DNA of 64,000 bases. Source: Ignavibacteriales bacterium. GTDB taxonomy: Bacteria; Bacteroidota; Ignavibacteria; Ignavibacteriales; Ignavibacteriaceae. The stretch is taken from contig JADJMD010000016.1 of NCBI GenBank assembly GCA_016709765.1, positions 1 to 64,000 of the forward strand, in the 5' to 3' direction. The translations under genes and the position numbers were made by a program. Below, in pieces: positions 28,688 through 36,669 of this stretch. Every line of letters begins with the position of its first letter. The first letter of the stretch is position 1. The notes beneath the pieces were generated by a model, which saw nothing but the letters and a program-made list of their open reading frames with translations, was not told the origin of the DNA and did not search any database.

Positions 28688-29065
28688 GAGAGCCCCTATT
28701 TATATTGTTGTTGATTATTTAATTTGGTTTTTTACCAGTTGGTCTTAACACGACAAATAACGTACCGATTATGACAATGCTCAAAACCTTTGATTAAATA
28801 ATCTATTTTAAAGATCAATTTTTAAGGTCGTATAATTCTTACCTGAAGAATTTGTCATCGGTAATAATTACACAAATTATAAATCTATTACACTAGCTTT
28901 TAAAATCATTTTCAGTAAGTCATTCTTCTTGATCTGAAAACTGCTTAATTCAAGGATTCTAAAATCAGGTGCAAAAATAATTCTATGACAAATCGTTTAT
29001 CAGGAATTATTTCCTTAATTTTCAAAACCCCATTTAGCTTACTCTTACGAATAGACCACAAAATA
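28688..29065. other. intergenic region before the tRNA/ribosomal array
   Basis: No open frame of protein-like composition and no RNA gene is seen. The DNA is strongly AT-rich. It separates the lipoprotein gene (-) from the tRNA-Tyr promoter (+) at 29066-29097. Confidence 0.6.
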
Positions 29066-29097
29066 TTTGCATTTTTGTTTGAATAAAAATATATTTG
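29066..29097 (+). promoter_or_regulatory. Bacteroidota-type promoter of the tRNA-rpmG-secE-nusG array
   Basis: TTTG at 29066-29069 and TATATTTG at 29090-29097 are separated by 20 bp. This matches the -33 TTTG / -7 TAnnTTTG arrangement with normal spacing. The predicted start near 29104 is about 22 bp upstream of tRNA-Tyr. Confidence 0.6.
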
Positions 29098-29125
29098 TCG
29101 CTCGCTTTTATTTTAGCATTATTCT

Positions 29126-29209
29126 GGGCGGACGCCGGAGTTGGAGAGCCGGGGCGGACTGTAAATCCGTTGGCATGCGCCTTTGGGGGTTCGAATCCCT
29201 CGCCGCCCA
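29126..29209 (+). tRNA. tRNA-Tyr (anticodon GTA)
   Basis: A class II tRNA of about 84 nt with a long variable arm. The anticodon stem GCGGA/TCCGT encloses CTGTAAA, and the T arm is GGGGG-TTCGAAT-CCCTC. The acceptor GGGCGG pairs with CCGCCC; the seventh pair looks mismatched. CCA is not encoded. Confidence 0.92.
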
Positions 29210-29272
29210 CAAATATTTTTTATTAATAGTTTCTGTTTAGAAACTTTTTTGTTCTTTAAGATATTTGAAATT

Positions 29273-29349
<77 letters not shown>

Positions 29350-29392
29350 AAATTAACTGATAGTTCTTAAATTTTATGTGTTACACATCTCC

Positions 29393-29465
29393 GCTGACGT
29401 AGCTCAGTTGGTAGAGCACATCCTTGGTAAGGATGAGGTCACCGGTTCAATCCCGGTCGTCAGCT
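29393..29465 (+). tRNA. tRNA-Thr (anticodon GGT)
   Basis: The acceptor GCTGACG/CGTCAGC is perfect, the anticodon stem ATCCT/AGGAT encloses TGGTA-type loop with GGT, and the T arm ACCGG-TTCAATC-CCGGT follows. CCA is not encoded. Confidence 0.94.
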
Positions 29466-29484
29466 CAATTTATTGTGAGATCAC

Positions 29485-29498
29485 CCCGATCAATCGGG
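29485..29498 (+). repeat. short CCCGAT/ATCGGG inverted repeat between tRNA-Thr and rpmG
   Basis: A 6-bp perfect inverted repeat around CA, without a T-run. It is not a terminator; it could be a processing site between the tRNAs and the rpmG message. A related TCCGAT/ATCGGA stem occurs in the greA leader. Confidence 0.4.
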
Positions 29499-29544
29499 AC
29501 CGTTAGCAAAGTAGAAATAGGTTTGAATAGTTTAAGGAAGATAT

Positions 29545-29709
29545 ATGGCAAAAAGCAATATAAGACAAATAATAGTTTTGGAAAGTACAGCTGGCACCGG
29601 TTACAGATATTCTACAACAAAGAATAAGAGAACACACCCAGCGCGCGTAGAGTACAAAAAGTACGACCCTGTTGTTAGAAAACACGTAGTTTTTAAAGAA
29701 ACCAAATAA
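29545..29709 (+). CDS. rpmG: 50S ribosomal protein L33
   Basis: A 54-residue protein, found by eye, beginning MAKSNIRQIIVLESTAGTG and ending RKHVVFKETK. The YYSTTKNKR-like YRYSTTKNKR and YDPVVRKHV segments are L33 hallmarks. It lacks the CxxC pairs of the zinc form, so it is a zinc-independent C- paralogue. It lies in the large subunit near the E site. Its ATG at 29545 follows AAGGAAG. It sits between tRNA-Thr and tRNA-Trp, the place where tufB stands in many Proteobacteria. Confidence 0.95.
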   Translation: MAKSNIRQIIVLESTAGTGYRYSTTKNKRTHPARVEYKKYDPVVRKHVVFKETK

Positions 29710-29714
29710 TTAAT

Positions 29715-29787
29715 ACGTCAGTGGCTCAATTGGTAGAGCAGCGGTCTCCAAAACCGCAGGTTGGGGGTTCGAGTCCCTCCTGACGTG
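29715..29787 (+). tRNA. tRNA-Trp (anticodon CCA)
   Basis: The acceptor ACGTCAG/CTGACGT with discriminator G, anticodon stem GCGGT/ACCGC around CTCCAAA, and T arm GGGGG-TTCGAGT-CCCTC. The order tRNA-Trp then secE-nusG is widespread in bacteria. CCA is not encoded; the gene starts 5 bp after the rpmG stop. Confidence 0.95.
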
Positions 29788-29807
29788 CTGAAATTTGAAA
29801 GGTTATT

Positions 29808-29990
29808 ATGAAAGATAAAATTATTGCATTCTTTCAGGATGTTATAAAAGAAATGAAAAAAGTTACTTGGCCTACCAAGGAAGAACTTATTGAATCTACA
29901 AAAATTGTAATTGTTGTTTGTATTGTACTTTCTCTATTTACCTATGTTATAGATATGATAATAAATCAAGCTTTTAAAGGGATATTTTAG
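29808..29990 (+). CDS. secE: preprotein translocase subunit SecE
   Basis: A 60-residue single-TM SecE of the short type. An amphipathic N-terminal helix (FFQDVIKEMKKVTWPTKEEL, the conserved VxWPxxxE segment) precedes one TM (about 32-52). It clamps SecY in the SecYEG channel of the inner membrane. It lies 20 bp after tRNA-Trp and 12 bp before nusG. Confidence 0.96.
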   Translation: MKDKIIAFFQDVIKEMKKVTWPTKEELIESTKIVIVVCIVLSLFTYVIDMIINQAFKGIF

Positions 29991-30002
29991 GTGCAGAATT
30001 AG

Positions 30003-30539
30003 ATGGAAACCAGATGGTATGTAGTTAGAACTTTTTCGGGTCATGAAACTAAGGTTAAAAATTTTCTTGAAGCTGGTCTTAACGAGCATGAGCACCTGAA
30101 AGCAAAAATTTTAGAAATCCTTGTTCCTATGGAAAAAGTTTTTGAAGTAAAAGACGGTAAAAAGAAAAGTAAAACTAAGAATTTTTTCCCCGGGTATATT
30201 TTAGTTAATGCAGATTTAGATAATCAGGTTAAAGATTTTATTTTAAGCACACAATCCGTTATGGGTTTTTTAGGCACTGGCGGTAACCCGAACCCACTTC
30301 AGCCAGAAGAAGTTAGACGAATAGTTGGTAGACTATCACAAGATAGCTCAACCGAAAGAATGGAAACAATCTTTAGAAATGGTGATCTTGTTAAAATTAT
30401 TGATGGTCCATTCAATAACTTCTCTGGATTAATTGAAGAGGTTAATGAAGAAAAAATGAAAATTAAAGTAATGGTATCGATTTTTGGTAGAAAAACTCCT
30501 GTAGAAATTGATTTCGTTCAGGCTGAAATTGAAAAATAA
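30003..30539 (+). CDS. nusG: transcription termination/antitermination factor NusG
   Basis: A 178-residue protein of normal length. The NGN domain starts RWYVVRTFSGHETKVKNFLE and has FFPGYILV. The C-terminal KOW domain has GDLVKIIDGPFNNFSGLIEEV and ends FGRKTPVEIDF. It couples RNA polymerase to Rho and the ribosome. It is followed 26 bp later by rplK, so it is cotranscribed with secE and the L11 group. Confidence 0.97.
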   Translation: METRWYVVRTFSGHETKVKNFLEAGLNEHEHLKAKILEILVPMEKVFEVKDGKKKSKTKNFFPGYILVNADLDNQVKDFILSTQSVMGFLGTGGNPNPLQPEEVRRIVGRLSQDSSTERMETIFRNGDLVKIIDGPFNNFSGLIEEVNEEKMKIKVMVSIFGRKTPVEIDFVQAEIEK

Positions 30540-30565
30540 TTGTTAGAATTTAATTAGGTAAAATT

Positions 30566-30991
30566 ATGGCTAAAAAAATTGATTCTTATATAAAATTACA
30601 AATTCCTGCCGGCAAAGCTAATCCTTCACCTCCGGTTGGTCCTGCTCTTGGTCAAAAAGGTGTTAATATTATGGAGTTCTGCAAGCAGTTTAATGCTAGA
30701 ACTCAGGATAAAGATGGATTAATTATTCCTGTAGTTATCACAGTTTTTAGTGATAAATCTTTTACCTTTATTACAAAAACTCCTCCGGCATCAGTTCTAT
30801 TAAAAAGAGCTGCTAAACTGGAAAAAGGATCTGCAGAATCTCACAGAACAAAAGTTGGAAAAGTTTCTAAAAATCAAGTTAAGGAAATTGCAGAAGTTAA
30901 AATGCCAGATCTTAATGCTTTTGATATTGATCATGCAATGAGTATGGTCGCTGGAACTGCAAGAAGTATGGGAATAACCGTAGAAGAATAA
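30566..30991 (+). CDS. rplK: 50S ribosomal protein L11
   Basis: A 141-residue L11 of standard length. IKLQIPAGKANPSPPVGPALGQKGVNIMEFCK is the family N-terminus; the C-terminal rRNA-binding domain ends SMGITVEE. It binds the GTPase-associated centre of 23S rRNA with L10-L12. An AGGT ribosome site precedes the ATG. Confidence 0.98.
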   Translation: MAKKIDSYIKLQIPAGKANPSPPVGPALGQKGVNIMEFCKQFNARTQDKDGLIIPVVITVFSDKSFTFITKTPPASVLLKRAAKLEKGSAESHRTKVGKVSKNQVKEIAEVKMPDLNAFDIDHAMSMVAGTARSMGITVEE

Positions 30992-31036
30992 ATAACTTAT
31001 TTATTTGATGTTTTTAAAATTTATTGGTGATTAAAG

Positions 31037-31735
31037 ATGCAAACTACAAAGAGAAATAAAGAGATTATTAAATCCGTTAAATTAGATAAAGAGTACACTT
31101 TACCGGAAGCAATATCAATCCTAAAAGATCAATCCAAAGTAAAATTTGTTGAATCATTGGATTGTGCTATAAGATTAGGGGTAGATCCAAGACATGCTGA
31201 TCAAATGGTTAGAGGTACTGTTTCATTACCTCATGGAACTGGCAAAACTGTATCGGTTCTTGTTATTGCCAAAGGTGCAAAAATTCAAGAAGCCTTAGAT
31301 GCAGGTGCAGATTATGCTGGCTTTGAAGATTATCTTGAAAAAATAAAAGGTGGATGGGCCGATGTTGATGTAATTGTTGCCACACCAGATTCTATGTCTG
31401 AACTTGGAAAACTTGGAAAAATATTAGGACCAAAAGGTCTTATGCCTAATCCTAAAAGCGGTACCGTAACTATGGATGTTGCTAAAGCAGTAACTGAAGT
31501 AAAAGGCGGAAAAATTGAATTTAGAGTTGAAAAAACCGGTATAGTTCATACTTCTTTAGGCAAACTTAATTTTGAAACTGATAAACTCGTTGATAATACA
31601 AAAGCGTTTCTTAATACAATAATTAAGATGAGACCTTCATCCGCTAAAGGGCAGTATGTGAAGAGTCTGTTTTTGTCTAGCACAATGGGTCCTGGACTTA
31701 AAATCTCTAAAGAAGAATTAAGTCTTAATGTATAA
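31037..31735 (+). CDS. rplA: 50S ribosomal protein L1
   Basis: A 232-residue L1. Conserved blocks are DCAIRLGVDPRHADQMVRGTVSLPHGTGK, LGKILGPKGLMPNPKSGTV and MRPSSAKGQYVKS. It forms the mobile L1 stalk at the E site and in many bacteria represses its own operon by binding the rplK-rplA leader; no clear mimic of the rRNA site was recognised here. It starts 45 bp after rplK. Confidence 0.98.
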   Translation: MQTTKRNKEIIKSVKLDKEYTLPEAISILKDQSKVKFVESLDCAIRLGVDPRHADQMVRGTVSLPHGTGKTVSVLVIAKGAKIQEALDAGADYAGFEDYLEKIKGGWADVDVIVATPDSMSELGKLGKILGPKGLMPNPKSGTVTMDVAKAVTEVKGGKIEFRVEKTGIVHTSLGKLNFETDKLVDNTKAFLNTIIKMRPSSAKGQYVKSLFLSSTMGPGLKISKEELSLNV

Positions 31736-31807
31736 TGAATTTACGCGCTCGTAATAAATAATAGCTTCTAACCGACCCGAAATAATAAAATGTGATACGG
31801 GAGAAAA

Positions 31808-32329
31808 ATGAATAAGAACGAAAAAGTAGAGTCAATTGCCGAAGCTAGGGAATTGATAGAGAATGCAACAGCAGTCTATCTTACTGATTATTCCAAAATT
31901 AATGTTGAAGACATTAGTGGAATTAGAAATCAGTTTAGAAAAGAAGGCGTTACTTACAGAGTATTTAAAAATACTTTGTTTAAACGCGCTCTTGTTGATT
32001 CTGGAAAATTCGAAAAGCTGGCAGATCATCTTGAAGGGATGACAGGATTTGCATTTGCTTCAACAAATCCGGTTGCACCCGCAAAGATAATTAAGAAGTA
32101 CAATGATGCTTCTCAAAAGCTATCTCTAAAAGCTTGCTATATCGAAACGCAATATTTTGATGGAAGTAATCTTGCAGCTTTAGCTGAACTACCAACCAAA
32201 GAAGAATTGATTGCCGGAATTATGGGCAGTATAAATTCACCTGCGTCTGGTATTGTTGGATCGATTGCAGCTGTAATTAGAAACTTAGTAAGTGTAATTG
32301 ATGAAGTTTCTAAAACCAAAGCCGCTTAA
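31808..32329 (+). CDS. rplJ: 50S ribosomal protein L10
   Basis: A 173-residue L10. The N-terminal rRNA-binding domain has YLTDYSKINVEDISGIRNQFRKEG and YRVFKNTLFKRAL; the C-terminal helix that carries the L12 dimers follows. The 72-nt leader has CCCG at 31776-31779 that can pair with CGGG at 31798-31801, overlapping the GGGAG ribosome site. That is a possible weak translational control element, but the stem is only 4 bp. Confidence 0.97.
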   Translation: MNKNEKVESIAEARELIENATAVYLTDYSKINVEDISGIRNQFRKEGVTYRVFKNTLFKRALVDSGKFEKLADHLEGMTGFAFASTNPVAPAKIIKKYNDASQKLSLKACYIETQYFDGSNLAALAELPTKEELIAGIMGSINSPASGIVGSIAAVIRNLVSVIDEVSKTKAA

Positions 32330-32362
32330 TTAAATAAGAAATTAAATTCAGGAGAAATAAAA

Positions 32363-32737
32363 ATGTCAGAAAAAGTTGCACAAGCACTCGAACTAATAAA
32401 AGGAATGTCTCTTCTAGAAGCTTCAGAATTAAAGAAAGCACTTGAAGAAGAATTTGGTGTCTCCGCTGCCGCACCAGTTATGATGGCCGGACCAGCTGCT
32501 GCATCTGCTGCACCGGTTGAAGAACAAACAGAGTTTGATGTTATTCTTCAAGCTGCTGGTGAAAAGAAAATTAATGTTATTAAAGTTGTAAGAGCTCATA
32601 CAGGTTTAGGCTTAAAAGAAGCTAAAGATCTTGTGGATGGCGCTCCAAAAACAGTTAAAGAACAAGCATCAAAAGATGAAGCCGAAAAAATCAAGAAAGA
32701 ACTAGAAGAAGCCGGCGGAACTGTTACTTTAAAATAG
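32363..32737 (+). CDS. rplL: 50S ribosomal protein L7/L12
   Basis: A 124-residue stalk protein. The N-terminal dimerisation helices (KVAQALELIKGMSLLEASELKKALEEEFG) are followed by an Ala/Pro-rich hinge (about 37-52) and the C-terminal factor-binding domain with INVIKVVRAHTGLGLKEAKDLVDGAPK. It recruits and activates EF-Tu and EF-G. A strong AGGAGA site precedes the ATG; an attenuator-like hairpin follows before rpoB. Confidence 0.98.
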   Translation: MSEKVAQALELIKGMSLLEASELKKALEEEFGVSAAAPVMMAGPAAASAAPVEEQTEFDVILQAAGEKKINVIKVVRAHTGLGLKEAKDLVDGAPKTVKEQASKDEAEKIKKELEEAGGTVTLK

Positions 32738-32768
32738 TATTAAAAGTACTTTTATTTGATCGTTTTTA

Positions 32769-32804
32769 AGTGATAAGACGGAAAATACCGTCTTATCGCT
32801 TTTG
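32769..32804 (+). terminator. attenuator-like hairpin between rplL and rpoB
   Basis: A 13-bp stem (core GATAAGACGG / CCGTCTTATC, loop AAAATA) is followed by GCTTTTGTTTT. The U-run is imperfect, as expected for partial termination. E. coli has a partial terminator at the same place, which lowers rpoBC relative to r-protein expression. Confidence 0.65.
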
Positions 32805-32871
32805 TTTTATATAGAAACGTTGTTTAGGATGCTCATTTTACAGCATTTGATTAATTTTAGGAGGTTTTCAA

Positions 32872-35800
32872 TTGGATAATAAGCGTATTTCCTTTGGCCG
32901 TATTCCATCTGTCATAGACATACCTAATCTTTTAGGAATTCAAACTGAAACATTTGAAGATTTTGTTCAGCTTGAAACTCATGCACTTAAAAGAGAAAAT
33001 AAAGGGTTGCAACAGGTTTTTTTAACCAATTTCCCAATTTTTGATAATAAAGAAAATTACAGATTAGATTTTTTAGAATATTATGTAGAAAAACCAAGAT
33101 TTTCCGTTGAGGAATGCCTGGAAAGAGGTCTAACTTTTGCAGCCCCGCTTAAAGCAAAGTTAAGATTATCTACAAAAGATCCGGAAACTGAAGAATTTAT
33201 AAACACAGTTGAGCAAGAAGTTTATCTTGGCAATTTACCGTTTATGACAGAAAAAGGAACCTTTGTTATCAATGGAGCAGAAAGAGTTGTTGTTTCTCAG
33301 TTACACAGATCTCCCGGCGTAGCTTTTGCACAAACTGTCCACCCAAATGGAACCCCAATTTATTCTGCCAGAATTATTCCTTTAAGAGGATCATGGGTAG
33401 AGTTTGCAACCGATATTAACTACGTAATGTATGTTTATATCGATCGAAGAAAGAAGTTTCCTGCTACCACACTTTTGCGGGCTCTCGGATTCCAATCTGA
33501 TGAAGAGATATTAAAATTATTTGGCCTTGTTGAAAATGTTGTAGTAAAAAAAGCAAACTTAGAAAACTATCTAGGTAGAATGATTGCCAGTGATATTTTT
33601 GATATGTCAACCGGTGAAATTTTCTTAACACGTGATTCAATTTTGTCAGAAGAAGATCTTGAAAGAATTAATGATGCTGAAGTTGATGTTTTAAAATTCA
33701 TCAAATCAGATTCAACAAATGATCAAAACTTAATTGTTAACACTTTAAGAAAAGATACATCTCACACCCGAGAAGAAGCATTATATGCTATCTACAGACA
33801 ATTAAGATCGGGCGAAGCTCCTGATTTAACAACCGCAGAATCACTTATTGAAAAACTTTTCTTTAATGATAAAAGATATGATTTAGGTGATGTTGGCCGT
33901 CATAGAATGAATCACAAACTGGAATTAAAGATTCCTGAGACAACAACAGTTTTAACAGTTGAAGATATTATTTCTATAATGAAATATATAATCGATCTTA
34001 AAGAAGGGGCAGTTTCTGTTGATGATATTGATCATCTTGGTAATAGAAGAATTAGAACCGTTGGTGAACAGTTAGGACAACAGTTTAACGTTGGAATGGC
34101 ACGTATGGCCAGAACAATTAAAGAACGTATGAATATGCGTGATACCGAAAACTTTACTCCGCAAGATCTTGTGAATGCTAGAACAATTAGTAGCGTAATA
34201 AACGCTTTCTTTGGTACAAATCAGCTTTCACAGTTTATGGATCAAACAAATCCTCTTGCTGAAATGACACACAAAAGAAGAATGTCTGCGCTAGGACCAG
34301 GCGGTCTGACAAGAGAAAGAGCCGGTTTTGAAGTTCGTGACGTTCACTATACACATTACGGTCGTTTATGCCCGATTGAAACTCCTGAAGGACCAAATAT
34401 TGGTCTTATATCTTCTCTCACAATTTATGCAAGAGTAAATAGATATGGATTCTTAGAAACTCCTTACAGAAAAGTTGTAAAAGGAAGAGTGACTGAGGAA
34501 GTAGAATTTTTAACAGCTGAAAATGAAGATGCATTTACGATTGCTCAAGCAAACGCACCAATAAGTGATTCAGGCAAATTTTTAAACGAAAGAGTTAAAT
34601 CAAGATTAAAGGGTGAGTTCCCAATTGTACATCCTGAAGATTTACAATTTATGGATGTTGCACCAGCCCAAATAGTTAGTGCAGCAGCTGCATTGATTCC
34701 ATTTTTAGAGCACGATGATGCTAACAGAGCGTTGATGGGATCTAACATGCAGCGTCAATCAGTACCTCTATTAAAACCAGAAGCTCCAATTGTTGGAACT
34801 GGAATGGAAGGCAAAATAGCTCATGACTCGAAAGCATTACTATTAGCAGAAGATAATGGTATTGTTGAATATGTTGATGCGAATAAAGTAGTTGTTAAAT
34901 ACGATATCAACCCAAATAGTTTTGAAGCATTAACAAGCTTTAATGAAATTAGAGAAGTAACATACACACTTACAAAATTCCACGGTACAAATCAGGAAAC
35001 TTGTATAAACCAGGTTCCTATTGTAAAAGAAGGGCAAAAACTTAAAAAAGGAGATGTTCTTGCAGACGGTGCAGCCACGGATGGTGGTGAATTAGCATTA
35101 GGTAGAAACGTTTTAGTAGCATTTATGCCATGGAGAGGTTACAACTTTGAAGATGCTATCATCATAAGTGAAAGAGTTGTAAGTGAAGATGTTTATACAT
35201 CGATACATATTGAAGAATTTGAATTACAGGTTAGAGAAACAAAACGAGGCGAAGAAGAATTAACACGTGAAATTCCAAACGTTAGTGAAGAAGCTGTAAA
35301 GAATCTTGATGAAGATGGTATTATTAGAGAAGGTGCAGAAGTAAAAGAAGGTGATATTCTGATAGGAAAAATTACTCCAAAAGGAGAAACTGATCCGACG
35401 CCGGAAGAAAAACTTTTACGCGCGATTTTTGGAGATAAAGCTGGTGATGTAAAAGATGCATCTTTGAAAGCACCTCCGGGACTAAAAGGAACGGTCATTA
35501 AAACTCGTCTTTTCAGTCGTAAGAAACGAGACAATGATTCTAAGAAATTAGAAAAAGTTGCTTTTGATAAACTTGAAGTAGAATTTAAAAATAAACTTCA
35601 AGGGCATTACAATAAATTGGTTGAAAAACTCACAAGAATTACAAGAGATCAAACCACTACTGGAATTAGAGATCTTGATGGCAGCGTTGTTTTAAGAAGC
35701 GGCTCTGCAATGAAAGAAGAAACATTTTCAGGTATGGAAGACATAACCAGACTTGATTATACCCTTGATTGGTTTGAAACAAAGAAAACTAACAATCTTA

Positions 35801-36630
35801 TTAATTCACTCTATAAAAATTATTTCGAAATCAAAACTGATATCGAGGAAGATTTTAAGAGAGAAAGAATTAAAATACAAAGTGGGGATGAGCTGCCTCC
35901 TGGAATTGTACAACTTGCAAAAGTTTATGTTGCTAAAAAGCGTAAACTTTCTGTAGGTGATAAAATGGCAGGACGACACGGAAACAAAGGTGTTGTTGCA
36001 AAAATAGTTCCGCAAGCAGATATGCCTTATTTACCAGATGGAACACCTGTGGATATTATTCTTAATCCACTTGGCGTACCTTCTCGTATGAACCTTGGAC
36101 AGTTGTATGAAACAGCCTTGGGCTGGGTTGGTAAAAAATTAGGTGTAAAATTCGCAACTCCAATTTTTGATGGCGCTAAGGTAGAAGACGTTGATGAATG
36201 GCTAACAAAAGCTGGATTAGAAACCGGAAGTAAAACTGATATGTATGATGGTCGAACCGGTGAAAAAATGCATCAGAAAGTTACTTGTGGTTACATCTAT
36301 ATGTTAAAACTTAGTCACTTGGTTGATGATAAAATTCACGCAAGGTCAATAGGGCCATACTCTCTAATTACTCAGCAACCGCTTGGTGGTAAAGCACAAT
36401 TTGGTGGTCAGAGATTTGGAGAAATGGAAGTTTGGGCGCTTGAAGGTTACGGAGCTTCACACATCTTGCAAGAGATTTTGACCATAAAGAGTGATGACGT
36501 GGCAGGTAGAGCAAAAGTATATGAAGCAATTGTTAAGGGTGAAAACTTACAGGAACCAAATATTCCTGAATCGTTTAACGTTCTTATTAAAGAACTCCAG
36601 GGCTTAGGCCTGGATATAAAAATTAATTAA
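32872..36630 (+). CDS. rpoB: DNA-directed RNA polymerase subunit beta
   Basis: A 1252-residue beta subunit. The fork and rifampicin region has FFGTNQLSQFMDQTNPLAEMTHKRRMSALGPGGLTRERAGFEVRDVH, all wild-type in kind. Later blocks are RGYNFEDAIIISE, KVYVAKKRKLSVGDKMAGRHGNKGVV and the C-terminal KAQFGGQRFGEMEVWALEGYGA. The start is TTG at 32872 with a strong AGGAGG site 7 bases upstream; no better ATG exists. It lies 134 bp after rplL beyond the attenuator hairpin and 39 bp before rpoC. Confidence 0.98.
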   Translation: MDNKRISFGRIPSVIDIPNLLGIQTETFEDFVQLETHALKRENKGLQQVFLTNFPIFDNKENYRLDFLEYYVEKPRFSVEECLERGLTFAAPLKAKLRLSTKDPETEEFINTVEQEVYLGNLPFMTEKGTFVINGAERVVVSQLHRSPGVAFAQTVHPNGTPIYSARIIPLRGSWVEFATDINYVMYVYIDRRKKFPATTLLRALGFQSDEEILKLFGLVENVVVKKANLENYLGRMIASDIFDMSTGEIFLTRDSILSEEDLERINDAEVDVLKFIKSDSTNDQNLIVNTLRKDTSHTREEALYAIYRQLRSGEAPDLTTAESLIEKLFFNDKRYDLGDVGRHRMNHKLELKIPETTTVLTVEDIISIMKYIIDLKEGAVSVDDIDHLGNRRIRTVGEQLGQQFNVGMARMARTIKERMNMRDTENFTPQDLVNARTISSVINAFFGTNQLSQFMDQTNPLAEMTHKRRMSALGPGGLTRERAGFEVRDVHYTHYGRLCPIETPEGPNIGLISSLTIYARVNRYGFLETPYRKVVKGRVTEEVEFLTAENEDAFTIAQANAPISDSGKFLNERVKSRLKGEFPIVHPEDLQFMDVAPAQIVSAAAALIPFLEHDDANRALMGSNMQRQSVPLLKPEAPIVGTGMEGKIAHDSKALLLAEDNGIVEYVDANKVVVKYDINPNSFEALTSFNEIREVTYTLTKFHGTNQETCINQVPIVKEGQKLKKGDVLADGAATDGGELALGRNVLVAFMPWRGYNFEDAIIISERVVSEDVYTSIHIEEFELQVRETKRGEEELTREIPNVSEEAVKNLDEDGIIREGAEVKEGDILIGKITPKGETDPTPEEKLLRAIFGDKAGDVKDASLKAPPGLKGTVIKTRLFSRKKRDNDSKKLEKVAFDKLEVEFKNKLQGHYNKLVEKLTRITRDQTTTGIRDLDGSVVLRSGSAMKEETFSGMEDITRLDYTLDWFETKKTNNLINSLYKNYFEIKTDIEEDFKRERIKIQSGDELPPGIVQLAKVYVAKKRKLSVGDKMAGRHGNKGVVAKIVPQADMPYLPDGTPVDIILNPLGVPSRMNLGQLYETALGWVGKKLGVKFATPIFDGAKVEDVDEWLTKAGLETGSKTDMYDGRTGEKMHQKVTCGYIYMLKLSHLVDDKIHARSIGPYSLITQQPLGGKAQFGGQRFGEMEVWALEGYGASHILQEILTIKSDDVAGRAKVYEAIVKGENLQEPNIPESFNVLIKELQGLGLDIKIN

Positions 36631-36669
36631 CGTTAAACATTATTTCACTTAGAAATTAGGAGATAAAAA

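Noticed and set aside
28688..29065. Possible small RNA or leader in the long AT-rich gap
   Set aside because: I saw no stable GC-containing hairpin with a T-run and no conserved element that I recognise, so only the promoter at its end is reported.
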